Positions 21,465 through 32,204 of a stretch of DNA of 64,000 nt are shown in pieces. This stretch comes from Ctena decussata (Eukaryota; Mollusca; Bivalvia; Lucinida; Lucinidae). The stretch is from positions 19,740,102 through 19,804,101 of the forward strand of contig OZ022501.1 in the NCBI GenBank assembly GCA_963989385.1, in the 5' to 3' direction. Each line of letters opens with the position of its first letter. Within the stretch, counting starts at the first letter, position 1. A program made the position numbers and the translations under genes. The notes below the pieces were generated by a model that saw only the letters and a program-made list of their open reading frames with translations, searched no databases and was not told the origin of the DNA.

Positions 21465-23735
21465 CGCCGGCGGAGGTACCGATAAAAAGTTGTGATAGGC
21501 ATATGGAGCTGCCTGTGACTGTCAAATAAATGTCAACAAACGGTAGGTATTCCTCTTTTTTGACGAAATATAAAATAACCAGGGAGTGTATTAAAAATCA
21601 AAAAGTGCTATTCGACCCTTATAGACATAAAGATTTGTCAGACATCATAATTATCCCCCAGAACTTTCCATATTAACCAAAGATACGACTTTTGAAGTAG
21701 CTTTGATGTCAGCCCACAGTACTCAAAACATTGAGAATTTCGTCGTTTTTGGTCCTAAATGCAGTTATCTTCCATACGAATCTGTTTTTCTCGGCACACT
21801 GATGTTAAGGTAACCTCCTTGCCAAAATATAAATGTCGATTGACTACAAATAAGGCTTGATTTTTCAAAACAATAGCTGGAGGTGCCTGCAATGGCGTGG
21901 CGGTGCCTGTGATGTAAGAAAATATAGTAAAAAAGTTTGAATAGTAATTGCAGCTTCTTCTCTTAACCACTGTCTGGAAAGAACCATTCATTCAACGTCC
22001 CAATAAGCTATCATAATGCGTAGGAATTCCATGTTAAAATTCCTAAAACCATCTCAAAGAATTATTGCCCATTTTGTTTCCGCTTCTGTTAGTCAACCAT
22101 TGACAAATTTCATATAGTTCCTGAAGATTAACCTCCTAATTCTGTGTTAGAATCGTTATAAATGCGCGCTTAAATAAGAGTCAACATGTTTGTGAATGGT
22201 GATGACTGTGATCGGGAGGTGCTGCCTGTGTGTCATTCCAACTCGTTAGAAATTGTCAAGATCACAAGGCATGTCAGCTACACGTATGGTGTGTCAAATG
22301 GGTCAAAATTATCGATACCCGTCAACAGGCATACACGTACAGGTATCTATAGTGTTGATCCTTTTGGTATCTCATGCTCGCATGTGTCGTACGACGCTCG
22401 CTGTACGTGTTAACTTTGTGGTAACTGGAGTGATAGGTGCTACAAGTGATTCAATCTGGCTATTTTTGAATTGCTGGCACTAGAATCCAAATACATCCGC
22501 AAGGCCTACAGATTATATCATCGGCAGGTGACATATTCTCAGCATTACACTTTTTAGTATGTTGAAGTGATCGGAGTCTTACTGTAAATTATGTTTAATT
22601 CAAAGTCTCCGAATAACCACTGCGTCAAATTTGGTAACAAAAGAGACTTTTACTACATAAAAGTCATCTTCCGAAACATTGTTGTTTTTGCAAATGTTTC
22701 GAGTACGAAACTGGCATAGCTGGCATGGCGTGTGACCTCGACAATTTCTAACGAGTTGAAATGACTAACAGACAGCCACCATTATTCACAATAACGTTGC
22801 CTCTTATTTAAGTTCATTTCATAACTATTCTAAGACTGAATTAGGCAAAAAAAAATCAACAGCTACGTACAACTCGTCCATGTTTGACTAACAGATATGG
22901 AAACAAAACGGGCATTTTGCGTTCTGGTTTGTTTTGTAATTTAAAATATAAAATACAGAAGTTAGCGTTGTTTTCATTTGGGATAGGTCTGGGAAAGAGC
23001 TGTTTATTCGGTTTACCATGGGTGTCTTTTATGAAATATTGTCAATGTATACTTATATGTACTTCCATCTTGGTTTTGAGAGCAGGATGTAGAATCTGAT
23101 TGTATAAGTTCATGATCATTGTCTGTCATTTTAACAAAAATATGCATGATATATGCATTATGATAGATTATTGCGACGTTGAATGAACGATTCTTTCAAG
23201 GCAGTGATCTAGAGATGAAGAATATCAATATTTGCGACCGCAATAAATCTTCAGATTTTCGCTATATATTCTATTACATCACAGGTACCTCCATGTCGTC
23301 ACAGGCACCTCCAGTTGTGTTTTACAGAATCCAGCCTTATTTTGGAGTTTATCGGCATTTATATTTAGGCAAGGATGTTTACTTTACGTCAGCGTGTCCA
23401 GATAAAGAGGTTCTTGTGCAAGAAAAGTGCATTTTGGACCTAAAACAACCGATTTTTTTCTTGTTTTGAATACTTTCGACAGACCTTAAAGCCACTTCAA
23501 AAGTCATATCTTCCGTATATATGTAAAGTTCCCGGGGATATATTGTGTGACAAAACTTAATGTATATAAGGGTCGAATAGCATTCTTTGATTTTCAATAA
23601 AGTCCCTGGTTATTATGTATTTAATCAAAAAGACGAATACCTACCTTTTTTGTCTGTTTTGGGGCCGTCACAGGTAGCTCCGGATGCCTGTCACAACTTT
23701 TTATCGGAGGTACCTGTGATAGTTTACCAGGCGTG
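21465..23735. mobile_element. long inverted repeat (~2.27 kb foldback)
   Basis: Arms of roughly 1 kb face each other around a centre near 22450-22650. Outer ends share GATAAAAAGTTGTGA. Further in, the arms share TAGGTATTC, the block around CTATTCGACCCTTATA, GTTGAATGAACG, and at the inner edge GACAATTTCTAACGAGTTG. A motif like GGAGGTRCCTGTGA recurs at about 21470, 21875 and 22218 and in mirror positions in the right arm. Short open frames in each arm look incidental. A transcript through it would form a long double-stranded hairpin. It could be a foldback transposon or an inverted duplication. Confidence 0.8.
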
Positions 23736-25640
23736 GCTCTGGTAATATCTTCATGAAAGAAGACAACAAATTTGTTAACTAAGATTGCTTTTTAATAAAA
23801 CCATGGTTCGGGAGAAGATGGTCATAATTTATTGAGCTTGTTGTCTACTCTCGTTGCATTTTTTATGTTACTATGATGTGCATTAACTTATTTGAATAAA
23901 ACGTGCGTTTGAAATAAATATCAAAATGTGTATTTATAGTAAAACTGCACCTTATACAAGCTGAGGTTCGTCTATCTATCTATTTTAAAATCTAGAATTT
24001 AAAAATAAATTTTAACGATAGAAGATAAACATTTTAAGTGGTTAATGACATTTTCTCAACAGATGTTTCAGAGAAGAATCTCGAAGTCCTCAGTCATGCC
24101 TTAAAAAATGGACGGCGAAAATATGCAAAATTCGAAACCCAATCCGAGTCATATAATCGTTCTTGTCTGTTCACTCTGTTCACGGAAGATCTGTTCGAAT
24201 CCTAAGTAAGTCTATTCGAAAAACAAAAACAAAACAAAACAAAAACACAAAAAAAAAACAACATTAAAAACACGAAAATGAAGCGAACGCGAAGATTCTG
24301 AACAGGCTGTGCAGACGCACATGCTATAAAGGCGTGTATCCAATTTAAGAAAACAAATTTGACATATCGTCGGTGTTGCGTGAAAAGGGACTTGAAGTCA
24401 TGGGTGTACTGCAAACACGCAAATCAGCCTGCTCAACTATACAAGATGACCACAGTCTTTATATTTCCATGTGTAGAACCGCTTGGTTTCATAAATGCTA
24501 TTGTAACGTCTCTTTACGGTTTATTTCCTTTTTCGGCCACACATACTGGAGAGAAACCTTACACTATCCCTGTTCACAAATCCGGGGTCTCACACGAAAA
24601 GATGGAAGGCAAAACGACTAAGAGCCCGTCTGCTACTTGATAATTTATCCTCACTTTCCCTTAACAGTCATTCTTGCACTTATTCTATCCTAGAAACTAT
24701 ACAAGTTAACGGTAGTATTGAATTCTATCATAAAAACATGACATGACAATACAGTGACCATTTCACACAATTAACACCAAGAATAACATGTGTTGTGGTG
24801 CCAGTTCAGGGAGGAAGGGATACACATAGCCCCATCTGGATCACTCCATAACAAAAAGGTATAGCGTGTTGGGGCTACTTAGGCCTAAGATAATGTATAT
24901 CTCGTAAAATTTCGATATCATTCTTAAACTAAGACAAACTTGTCATAGCGACAAGAATCTTAGCTGAGTTTGGCTTCCATTCTTTTGAACTGTGTTGGCT
25001 CTTTGCGGGTTCCTGCTGCAGCGGGCATCTCTTTCCTGATGCCCTTGTCTGTCGCTTTTCTCGAGACACGGGGGCTTAGGTGGCTCGATGGGGGACGCCT
25101 GCGCTCGCGAGTTAATACGTAGGCGTCTCTTACCTGATGTCTGCAGCTAATGTGTCCCGCGGAATGCGACAATAATTGTGGCTCGGAGAGGGATGCTCGT
25201 TGCCTGCGAGACCTGCCCATCATCTCTTTTCTTTCAAACTTTTGGGGTTTAGCGACACCTAAGAAGTTAAATACAGAAACGCGCGTCTGTCGCACTAAAA
25301 TTGGTATGGATACGTTTATATTAGGACTGCAATCTCAGAATATGCCCCTATGATCAGACTAAAATTTTGCAAACTATGCTAGCCTTTGAACAGCACTACA
25401 GTATTTTTAGCCCACAGTGGGAACTTCTCTGCTTTGAACTTGAACCGTAAAACCCAGGCAAATTGCCCGGTCAATTAAGGGACACTCAGTCACCCTCAGT
25501 TCCGTCGGCAATCAAGAGACATAAATGTCAACTCCAAGTTCAACTCACTAAGTTCCCACTCACTAAGTGCTCTTCACTGCACGAGTAACTTAGTTGTGTT
25601 GTGATTAGTCATTTGCCAGGCTTATCCTTAAACATGTATA
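23736..25640. other. no intact gene; short repeats only
   Basis: An A-rich run of AAAAC words lies near 24220-24260. A 111-codon minus-strand frame at 24960-25295 resembles nothing I know. A possible zinc-finger relic is listed separately. Confidence 0.4.
24535..24620 (+). pseudogene. possible C2H2 zinc-finger linker relic
   Basis: One frame reads T-H-T-G-E-K-P-Y followed by T-I-P-V-H-K-S-G-V-S-H-E-K. The first seven residues after T are the classic linker between C2H2 fingers, and what follows has finger-like spacing with both cysteines replaced. There are no neighbouring fingers. It could be a decayed exon or chance. Confidence 0.25.
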
Positions 25641-25834
25641 GTAGGACTTGACATGCTGTATTATACATCTTCATGAAACTGCTCAGTACAGAATTGTGCC
25701 TAAGGTGCAGTGAAGATCCTGCTCAGACTATCCTTGGAAAGGTGGTCTGACCAGGTCTTCACTGCACGAGTAACTTAGTTGTGTTGTGATTAGTGATCTG
25801 CCGGCTATCCTTAAACCTGTATAGTAGTATCTGA

Positions 25835-26063
25835 CCAGCTGTATTATATATCTTCATTGAACTGCTACAGCTGTATTATATATCTTCATTGAACTGCTAC
25901 AGCTGTATTATATATCTTCATTGAACTGCTACAGCTGTATTATATATCTTCATTGAACTGCTACAGCTGTATTATATATCTTCATTGAACTGCTACAGCT
26001 GTATTATATATCTTCATTGAACTGCTACAGCTGTATTATATATCTTCATTGAACTGCTACAGA
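25835..26063 (+). repeat. 32-bp tandem array inside the satellite
   Basis: About seven nearly identical 32-bp units, each containing TATTATATATCTTCATTGAA then CTGCTACAG. The units differ very little, so the expansion is recent. Confidence 0.9.
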
Positions 26064-26896
26064 ACTGTCCGAGGAGCAGTGAAGATCCTGCTCAGACTAT
26101 CTTTGGAAAGGTGGTCTGATCAAGCTGTTCACTGCACGAGTAACTTAGTTGTGTTGTGATTAGTGATCTGCCTGACTATCCTTAAACCTGTTTAGTAGTA
26201 TCTGACTTGCTGTATTATATGTCGCCATGGAACTGCTACAGAACTGTCCAAGGAGTAGCGAGTATCCTTGGAAAGGTGGTACGATCAAGCTCGTTACTGC
26301 TCGAGCACACTCTTTGTGGTGTAATAAGTGATTTGGCATGCCCATCCTTAAGCCGGTTTAGCAATATCAGACATGTTATTATATATATGCATGGAGTTGC
26401 TACAGAACTGTCCGAGGAAAAGTGAAAGATCCTGCTCAGACTAGCCTTGGAACGGTGGTCTGACCAGGCTCTTCACTATTTGAATACCCTAGCAGTCTAG
26501 TCATTAATGATTTGTTATGCTTGTTCTCAAACACATATGGTAACTTCTGACTTAGTATATGTATTCATAGAATCTTTACAGAATTGTCGATCCTGCTTAG
26601 ACTGTCCTTGGAAAGGTGGTCTGATCGGGCTCTTCATTGCTCGAGTACCTTAGTTATTTTTTGCGATCTGCGATGCTTATCCTTAAACCGGAATAGTAAA
26701 ACAGACTTGCTGTATTACATGTACATATGTTCATGATATCGCTACAGAACAACTCGAGGAACTGTGAAGATCCGGCTCAGTTTGTCCTTTGAAAGGTGGT
26801 CTAAGCAGACTCTTCACCCTCGAGTACCTGTTTTTGTGCTGCTATCAGTGATTTGCTATGTGTTTTTTTGTTTGTTTTTTTCCTTACCTCGGTATA

Positions 26897-26988
26897 CACA
26901 CCGGGTAGGCGGCAATCGAAAACGTTCGTGCAATCGACGAACGCGGATCAAAAACACAAAAACAGTTAGAAACAACGTTTTCGATTGC

Positions 26989-27023
<35 letters not shown>

Positions 27024-27123
27024 CCAATTTGCAATCGAAAACGCTGTTTTGCAATCGAAAACGCTGTTTTGATCCGTGTTAATCGATTGTCAAGAGCGTT
27101 CTGGATTGCCGCCTACCCGGTGT
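26897..27123. mobile_element. MITE with 20-bp inverted ends and GGTATA duplication
   Basis: The termini are ACACCGGGTAGGCGGCAATC and its complement. GGTATA occurs just outside both ends (26891-26896 and 27124-27129) and looks like a target-site duplication. Removing the element rejoins a satellite monomer. The inside holds AATCGAAAACG words in both orientations and a (TA)n run at about 26993-27021. No coding capacity. Confidence 0.8.
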
Positions 27124-27260
27124 GGTATAGTAATATCAGACTTGGATTATTTACATGTGTTCATGAAATTTGATTCAGACTATCCGAGGAACAGTGAATA
27201 TCCTGCTCAGACTGTCCTCAGTAAGGTGGTCTGATCAGTCTGTTTTGCTGCTTAGAAACG

Positions 27261-27936
27261 CAGCAGAGTTGGCGATTTGCTATATTTCTTTGAAAAACTT
27301 TGTAACCTACAATGAATATCCAGAACGGACTTCCGATACGGCGTACCCCAGTACTATACTGGGATGGTTTTTATGAAGATCTTTAGAAGTGCAGGCTGAT
27401 CTGGCTCGTCACAGCCCTAGTACTTATTTGAAACTTGCTGTGTTCATCTTTATCTTTCTAACTGGCTAAGTTGCAGTAAAGATCCAGATCAGACTGTCTC
27501 CGTATGAAAATTAAGATAACTTAGAAGACAAAATCTAATCATCTGGACTAGTATATTATCCTCTTCAATGTTAATTGAAGCCTGTGACAGTTACTTCCCT
27601 TGACCTACTGAACATACTTCTATTAATAGTCGGAGACCAGGTTAGGGAGAGGGAGTATATTTTTACCTTTATCAGTTTTCGCTGTTGTTACAGAGCGCGA
27701 AAACATTAAGACGGCGATAATGTTATTTATTGGCTTCGCGTGAACAAATACATACTGTATGCGAAGACTAAGATCAGTCTGCGTGGCCGATCCCAAAATC
27801 TTCGGAGAAACAATCTTTGATTTATGAAGAAAGTAAGAAGAGAACTCTGGTAAGCCACGGGCATTTCTCTAAAAAGCGTTTCTGATAATGTTACACATAA
27901 ACATGATAAAGATACTCAAAAATACGAAAATACAGT
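27261..27936. other. no recognisable feature
   Basis: Non-coding sequence after the satellite. No further repeats seen. Confidence 0.4.
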
Positions 27937-28095
27937 TGGGGCCGAAATGTCTTAGGGGCAGAGATGACTAGGGGCCGAAGTGTCTGTGGGGCCGAGATGA
28001 CTGGGGCCGAGGTGACTGGGCCGAAGTGACTTGGGCCGAGGTGGTTTGGGGCCTAAGTGTCTAGGGGCCGTGATGGTTTGGGGCCGAAGTGTCTG
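27937..28095 (+). repeat. GGGGCCGA minisatellite, ~18-20-bp units
   Basis: Eight or more imperfect units of the type GGGGCCGARRTGWCTR in tandem. Confidence 0.8.
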
Positions 28096-28109
28096 AAAAT
28101 CTCACTGTC

Positions 28110-29160
28110 ACGTATTAAGGACTAGGGTTTTCTACGTATTTTTAAAACGTACCAAAATGGGAATAAGCGTATTGAAACGTAGTGACTATGTATTATATAC
28201 GGATAAATACTGCTACATACGTGGCCTATCTACGTTTGAATTGAAAATGCAACTTAAACGAAGCTTTTCAAAATTCTTACTGCATGCGTAGTAAAAAACG
28301 TATTGAAACGTAGTCTAAACGTACTAGAACGTAGATGAAACGTTTTGAATACGAAACCATACGCGAAGGTCCTCTACGTTCTTCTACGCATTATAAATAG
28401 AGGATCTTACATGAGTGCTCATGTATTATTGAATTTATTAAACGAGTTGGGGAAAAAGATAAGATGCGAGGCTCTGCCGAGCATCTTATCGCTTTTCCCA
28501 ACGAGTTTAATAATTTCAATAATACAGGAGCACGAATGCAAGATTCTATTTATCATGTGACACTAAAATCGCATTTTATTAGCAAATTTTGCACTAAAAC
28601 GTCATGATTTCCCCACTAGAAAAAGCGACGTTTTTATGGACGTCAACGCATTAAAGCTACGACGTAATTTGCATATTTAATCCACTAGTGGATTATCGAT
28701 TTTAATGCATGGCTTTATTACACTCTCAGATGCGACGTTATATGATAAAACATATTATACGCTTCTCTACGTCTTAGTACATTTTGTGACGTTTTATTCG
28801 GCGTTATATTACGATTTGGTATGTTCGGCAATACCTACTCTTACGTCACTTTGACTAGGTAGTTATACCAGACACTAGTAGTCCCTAGATAAACGTACGG
28901 AATCGTAGTAGGTAAGTTAGCTTTTCTCGTCCCTTCTGAAAGCGTGGAACTTAGGCGTTTGATAACCGGGCAAGACGAAGTAAATTGTAGTTAAACGTAC
29001 TTAAAACGTACTAGAAACTTAGTAACACCTAAATACTTATAAAACGGGGTACATTTTTTTTTGCCAAACGTAGGGCGGGAAACGTAGTACAACCTAGCTT
29101 TCCAAAAAAACTTTGACGGAAGAACGAACGAACGGACGAATAAATAAACGAACGCATGGA
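28110..29160. repeat. ACGTA-rich low-complexity region
   Basis: Words such as AAACGTA, TACGTAGT and CTACGTT recur irregularly in both orientations on each side of the hairpin element at 28393. No reading frame of interest. Confidence 0.45.
28393..28750. mobile_element. double-hairpin element, copy 1
   Basis: The first hairpin (28393-28553) starts ATAAATAGAGGATCTTACAT and ends with the matching ATTCTATTTAT. Its stem includes GATAAGATGCGAGGC against CGAGCATCTTATC. The second half runs from TTTATCATGTGAC to TATATGATAAA, again with complementary ends, and includes ACTAGT and TTAATGCAT palindromes. A second copy lies at 30179-30537 in the same orientation. Confidence 0.75.
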
Positions 29161-29512
29161 ATGGCAAACTATATACCCCCTGACATACTTCGTATGCCGA
29201 GTGTGTAATTATCTATTAAATGAATTTCCAGAAGTATGTGTTATGGAGAGTGAAATAAAACAATAAAATCATGCATTTTCCTCTTTTTCTCCAGTAAACT
29301 ATGCACATTTCAACATTATTTAGCAACATTATTAAATAAGCAAACATGACCATTTAGCAATAACTTGTGTTCAATAAACACATCAATAACTGGCACATGC
29401 GTATTGTGATATGACTTAGTAGTTTGAAGAATTCTAGAGAAACATGAAACACATATCAATATAAAATATCAATACTGACCTTTGCCTTTTCCATACTTAT
29501 ATCTATCATTCA
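29161..29512. other. no recognisable feature
   Basis: AT-rich non-coding sequence. Confidence 0.4.
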
Positions 29513-29665
29513 TTAACACTTTAAATGCCAAAAAGCAGACACCAAAATTTACGTCGGCAAAATTAAAAAAAAAAATGTCTCGTCCAAGGTATTTCATATT
29601 CATAATTTAAAGACTTGAGGGCAAACAGGGTAGATCTAGATGAGGCGGCTCTACGCTGTTTGCAA
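29513..29665 (-). mobile_element. M3 MITE, partial
   Basis: Starts TTAACACTTTAAATGCCAAA and contains the GGCAAACAG...GATGAGGCGGCTC...CTGTTTGC hairpin of the M3 family, reversed relative to the copy at 37985. Confidence 0.6.
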
Positions 29666-29778
29666 ATTCTGTTTTTTTCGTCACTGGTACTTTGAGTGTT
29701 GCAAAAAGCCGTCGAAGATATCCTCACTTGGGGTTTGACCATTCCAAAGCTGAATCTTTTAGAAAATTTATATTGTAG

Positions 29779-29951
29779 GGCAATGGCCTACTGTGCTTGC
29801 AGTAGGTGCAGGTGTGGGTTGTTTGGACATTTTTTTTTCTCGTCTATCATTTCTCTCTTCTTTCTCCATCTCTTTGGGAGACGGCCCGATATAGACTGAA
29901 ATACTGTCTCAAGGGGCCGTTAAACCCAAAACAACCAACCAACCAACCAAC
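29779..29951 (+). repeat. SINE family B with (AACC)n tail
   Basis: Best copy of the family: GCTTGCAGTAGGTGCAGG, TTTGGGAGACGG, CCGATATAGACTGAAATACT, GGGCCGTTAAACCC, then a run of AACC repeats. Confidence 0.65.
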
Positions 29952-30178
29952 GTCGTACAAACGTAAGTTATGAGAGTGACAGACAGAAAAAAGGTGATTC
30001 AAGACCGAAATATTAAAAATAAAACGATATCCACTGACATAAATCGACAATGTCGCTTCTGCTGCTTGTTATACTACGCGAATTTACCGATTTTTATATA
30101 TAATTATATATAACCTTAAACCAACAGACAGTATTAAATTTACAATAAAGCATGTTAGTAATATCGTGCACCTATATC

Positions 30179-30537
30179 ATAAATAGAGGATCTTACATGA
30201 GTGCTCATATATTATTGAATTTATTAAACGAGTTGGGGAAAAACATAAGATGCGAGGCTTTGCCGAGCATCTTATCGGTTTTCCCCAACGAGTTTAATAA
30301 ATTCAATAATACAGGAGCACGAATGCAAGATTCTATTTATCATATGACACTGAAATCGCATTTTATCAACAAAATTTACACTAAAACGTCACGATTTCGC
30401 CATTAGAAAACGCGACGTTTTTATGGACGTCAACGTATAACGTTACGACGTAATTTGCACATTTAATCCACTAGTGGATTATCGCATTTAATGCATGGTT
30501 TTATTACACTCTCAGAGGCGACGTCATATGATAAAAG
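30179..30537. mobile_element. double-hairpin element, copy 2
   Basis: Nearly the same sequence as 28393-28750 throughout both hairpins. The flanks differ, so the ends of the repeated unit are well defined: ATAAATAG on the left and GATAAAA on the right. Confidence 0.75.
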
Positions 30538-30782
30538 GTTGTTTTTCCGGCGTTAATAAAGGGCAATTACGAACAAAATAACAAAATAAATTGTTAAAGT
30601 AATATTTGTTACAGCGATACAGGACATAAAACCCTATCCGTTCAAAAGTCATGCAAATGAGCAAAAACCTTGTTGTAAAGTTAACACACACTTTTCACTC
30701 GACCCCAAGACTCAAAAGATAGCATAAATGCTCAGAGGTGATATGCTCTTTGCTGTAAGGCACCGTTTGCTGTGTATTTCAC

Positions 30783-30787
<5 letters not shown>

Positions 30788-30820
<33 letters not shown>
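30788..30820 (+). repeat. (GA)n microsatellite
   Basis: A pure AG run. Confidence 0.95.
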
Positions 30821-30822
<2 letters not shown>

Positions 30823-30869
30823 GTCTTATGCAAAGTATTACAATCTGATACTTGGTAGAAGCTCATGTG

Positions 30870-31062
30870 GATGTTGATGGTGATATATAATAGATGGATG
30901 GATGGACTCGGTGATTTTACCTCCTTTTTAGTATTTCGGTCTTTCCAGGACGATGGAAGGTGATTTTGAAAGAACTTGGCCTCGCCTCCAGCGGGACTTG
31001 AACCCGCGATCCCTTGATCCAAAGTCGGGAGCGCTGACCGGTCGGCCGCGTTGACGTTTCCC
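30870..31062 (-). repeat. tRNA-derived SINE (Gln-like head)
   Basis: On the minus strand the head has a D-arm-like GACCGGTCAGCGC, an anticodon-region CTTTGGA, and GCGGGTTCAAGTCCCGC as a perfect T arm. The anticodon stem is mispaired, so it is not a working tRNA. The body ends in a CCATCCATCCATC tail. Confidence 0.65.
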
Positions 31063-31250
31063 GACATTTATATAGTTGGATTTGCAAACAGAGTAAATCC
31101 AGATGAGGCGGCTCATAATGAGCCGCCTCATCAGGGTCTACACTGTTTGCCCTCTAGTGTTTTATTTCAATACGATATAGCTTGAATGAGACATTTTTTT
31201 AAATTTTGCACACGTAAATCAACTTTTGTCGTCTGCTTTTTGAAGCGTTA
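31062..31250 (+). mobile_element. M3 MITE
   Basis: Contains the TTTGCAAACAG...GATGAGGCGGCTCAT|ATGAGCCGCCTCATC...CTGTTTGCC hairpin. The right end reads CGTCTGCTTTTTGAAGCGTTAA. The left terminus is not clear. Confidence 0.6.
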
Positions 31251-32204
31251 ACCACCACACATGATTGCCCATATTAGCAATGCATGCCCGAGAGCAAGAA
31301 ACTAAAGACATGTGCAGACAGCATAACCTCGGATCAACCTGCGCATCCACGCAGTCTGAACAGAATCTCCGGGCAAGACTATGTTACTGATCAGTCCGTA
31401 AAAGATGATCGTTCGTTTATGCGTTAAGGTGAAACACGGAAGGTGAAACACGGAAGTAATTAAATGACTTTTAATAATCATTCGTTTGAGAAAATCTGAA
31501 GTTTCTTTTGAAAGAATTTCAGTTTGTAATGTCATTGAAAAATTGGCGGAGCATGGCATACACTGTTTGCCATGCTCCGATAACGATGACGTCGTACTTG
31601 TTACCATAGCAACTGAAGACTTCAAATTGTTGCTGAAGTGACGTCATAGAGACGCCATTCTGCCAATGTACTTAGCACAGGAGTTGGTCATTCCCTAGCT
31701 GCTACAGTATGGTAACAGATCTATGGCTTCACCTCACTTATAATTCGAGAGGAGCATGGCATACAGTGTATGCCATGCTCCTCCCGAATTATAAGTGAGA
31801 TACTACCTGAAATTCATACAATGGAAAAGTGTGATTTTCTCAAACCTATAATTCGTTTTCAAATAATTTCTCTGTTGTGAATGGATACACTTTCAGGGGA
31901 AGCAACTGCCATTTCCAGTTTTTAGTCTACTGTTTCATTAGGGATAAGCCCTTAAAGGGAGAAATGCTCTATTCTTTTCTAGGGTAAAATTCTTTTCTGT
32001 AAGAATAGATCCCATTTTGGAAGATTTCATTTCGGGAAGGAAACAGGAAGTCAAGAAAGTTGTTTCCCTTTGCAAAAATCCCAGAAAAACATGGAAGTGT
32101 ATCCATACACCGTAATGTCTTGTTTCTGATGGCAGTTTATGTGGTTTCATGAAAATCTGTTTTTTGTTTTTTGGTTTTTTTTATCAGAAGAACCAAACAC
32201 TCAT
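31251..32204. other. downstream of GAREM: hairpins, no gene
   Basis: Lies 3' of the GAREM stop codon and probably includes its 3' untranslated region, whose end I cannot place. One AATAAA on the minus strand overlaps the stop codon itself. Two short hairpins are present: 31545-31585 (GGAGCATGGCATACA) and 31737-31798, where CTCACTTATAATTCG and the same GGAGCATGGCATACA pair almost perfectly. Confidence 0.5.

Larger units (their letters stand above)
25650..27260 (+). repeat. ~170-bp satellite, diverged monomers
   Basis: The phrase GATCCTGCTCAGACT followed by CCTTGGAAAGGTGGTCTGA recurs near 25732, 26101, 26266, 26445, 26606, 26787 and 27213. Spacing is about 160-180 bp where nothing is inserted. 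Two monomers are enlarged, one by a 32-bp array and one by a MITE, both listed separately. Non-coding. Confidence 0.75.

Noticed and set aside
24960..25295. 111-codon minus-strand open frame
   Set aside because: Basic, low-complexity product with no recognisable domain and no neighbouring exon.
25835..26063. CRISPR array
   Set aside because: The 32-bp units are directly contiguous with no spacers, and the DNA is eukaryotic.
32161..32204. GAREM poly-A signal at the stop codon
   Set aside because: AATAAA overlaps the stop codon by chance of codon use. A real cleavage site needs more downstream sequence and cannot be placed by eye.
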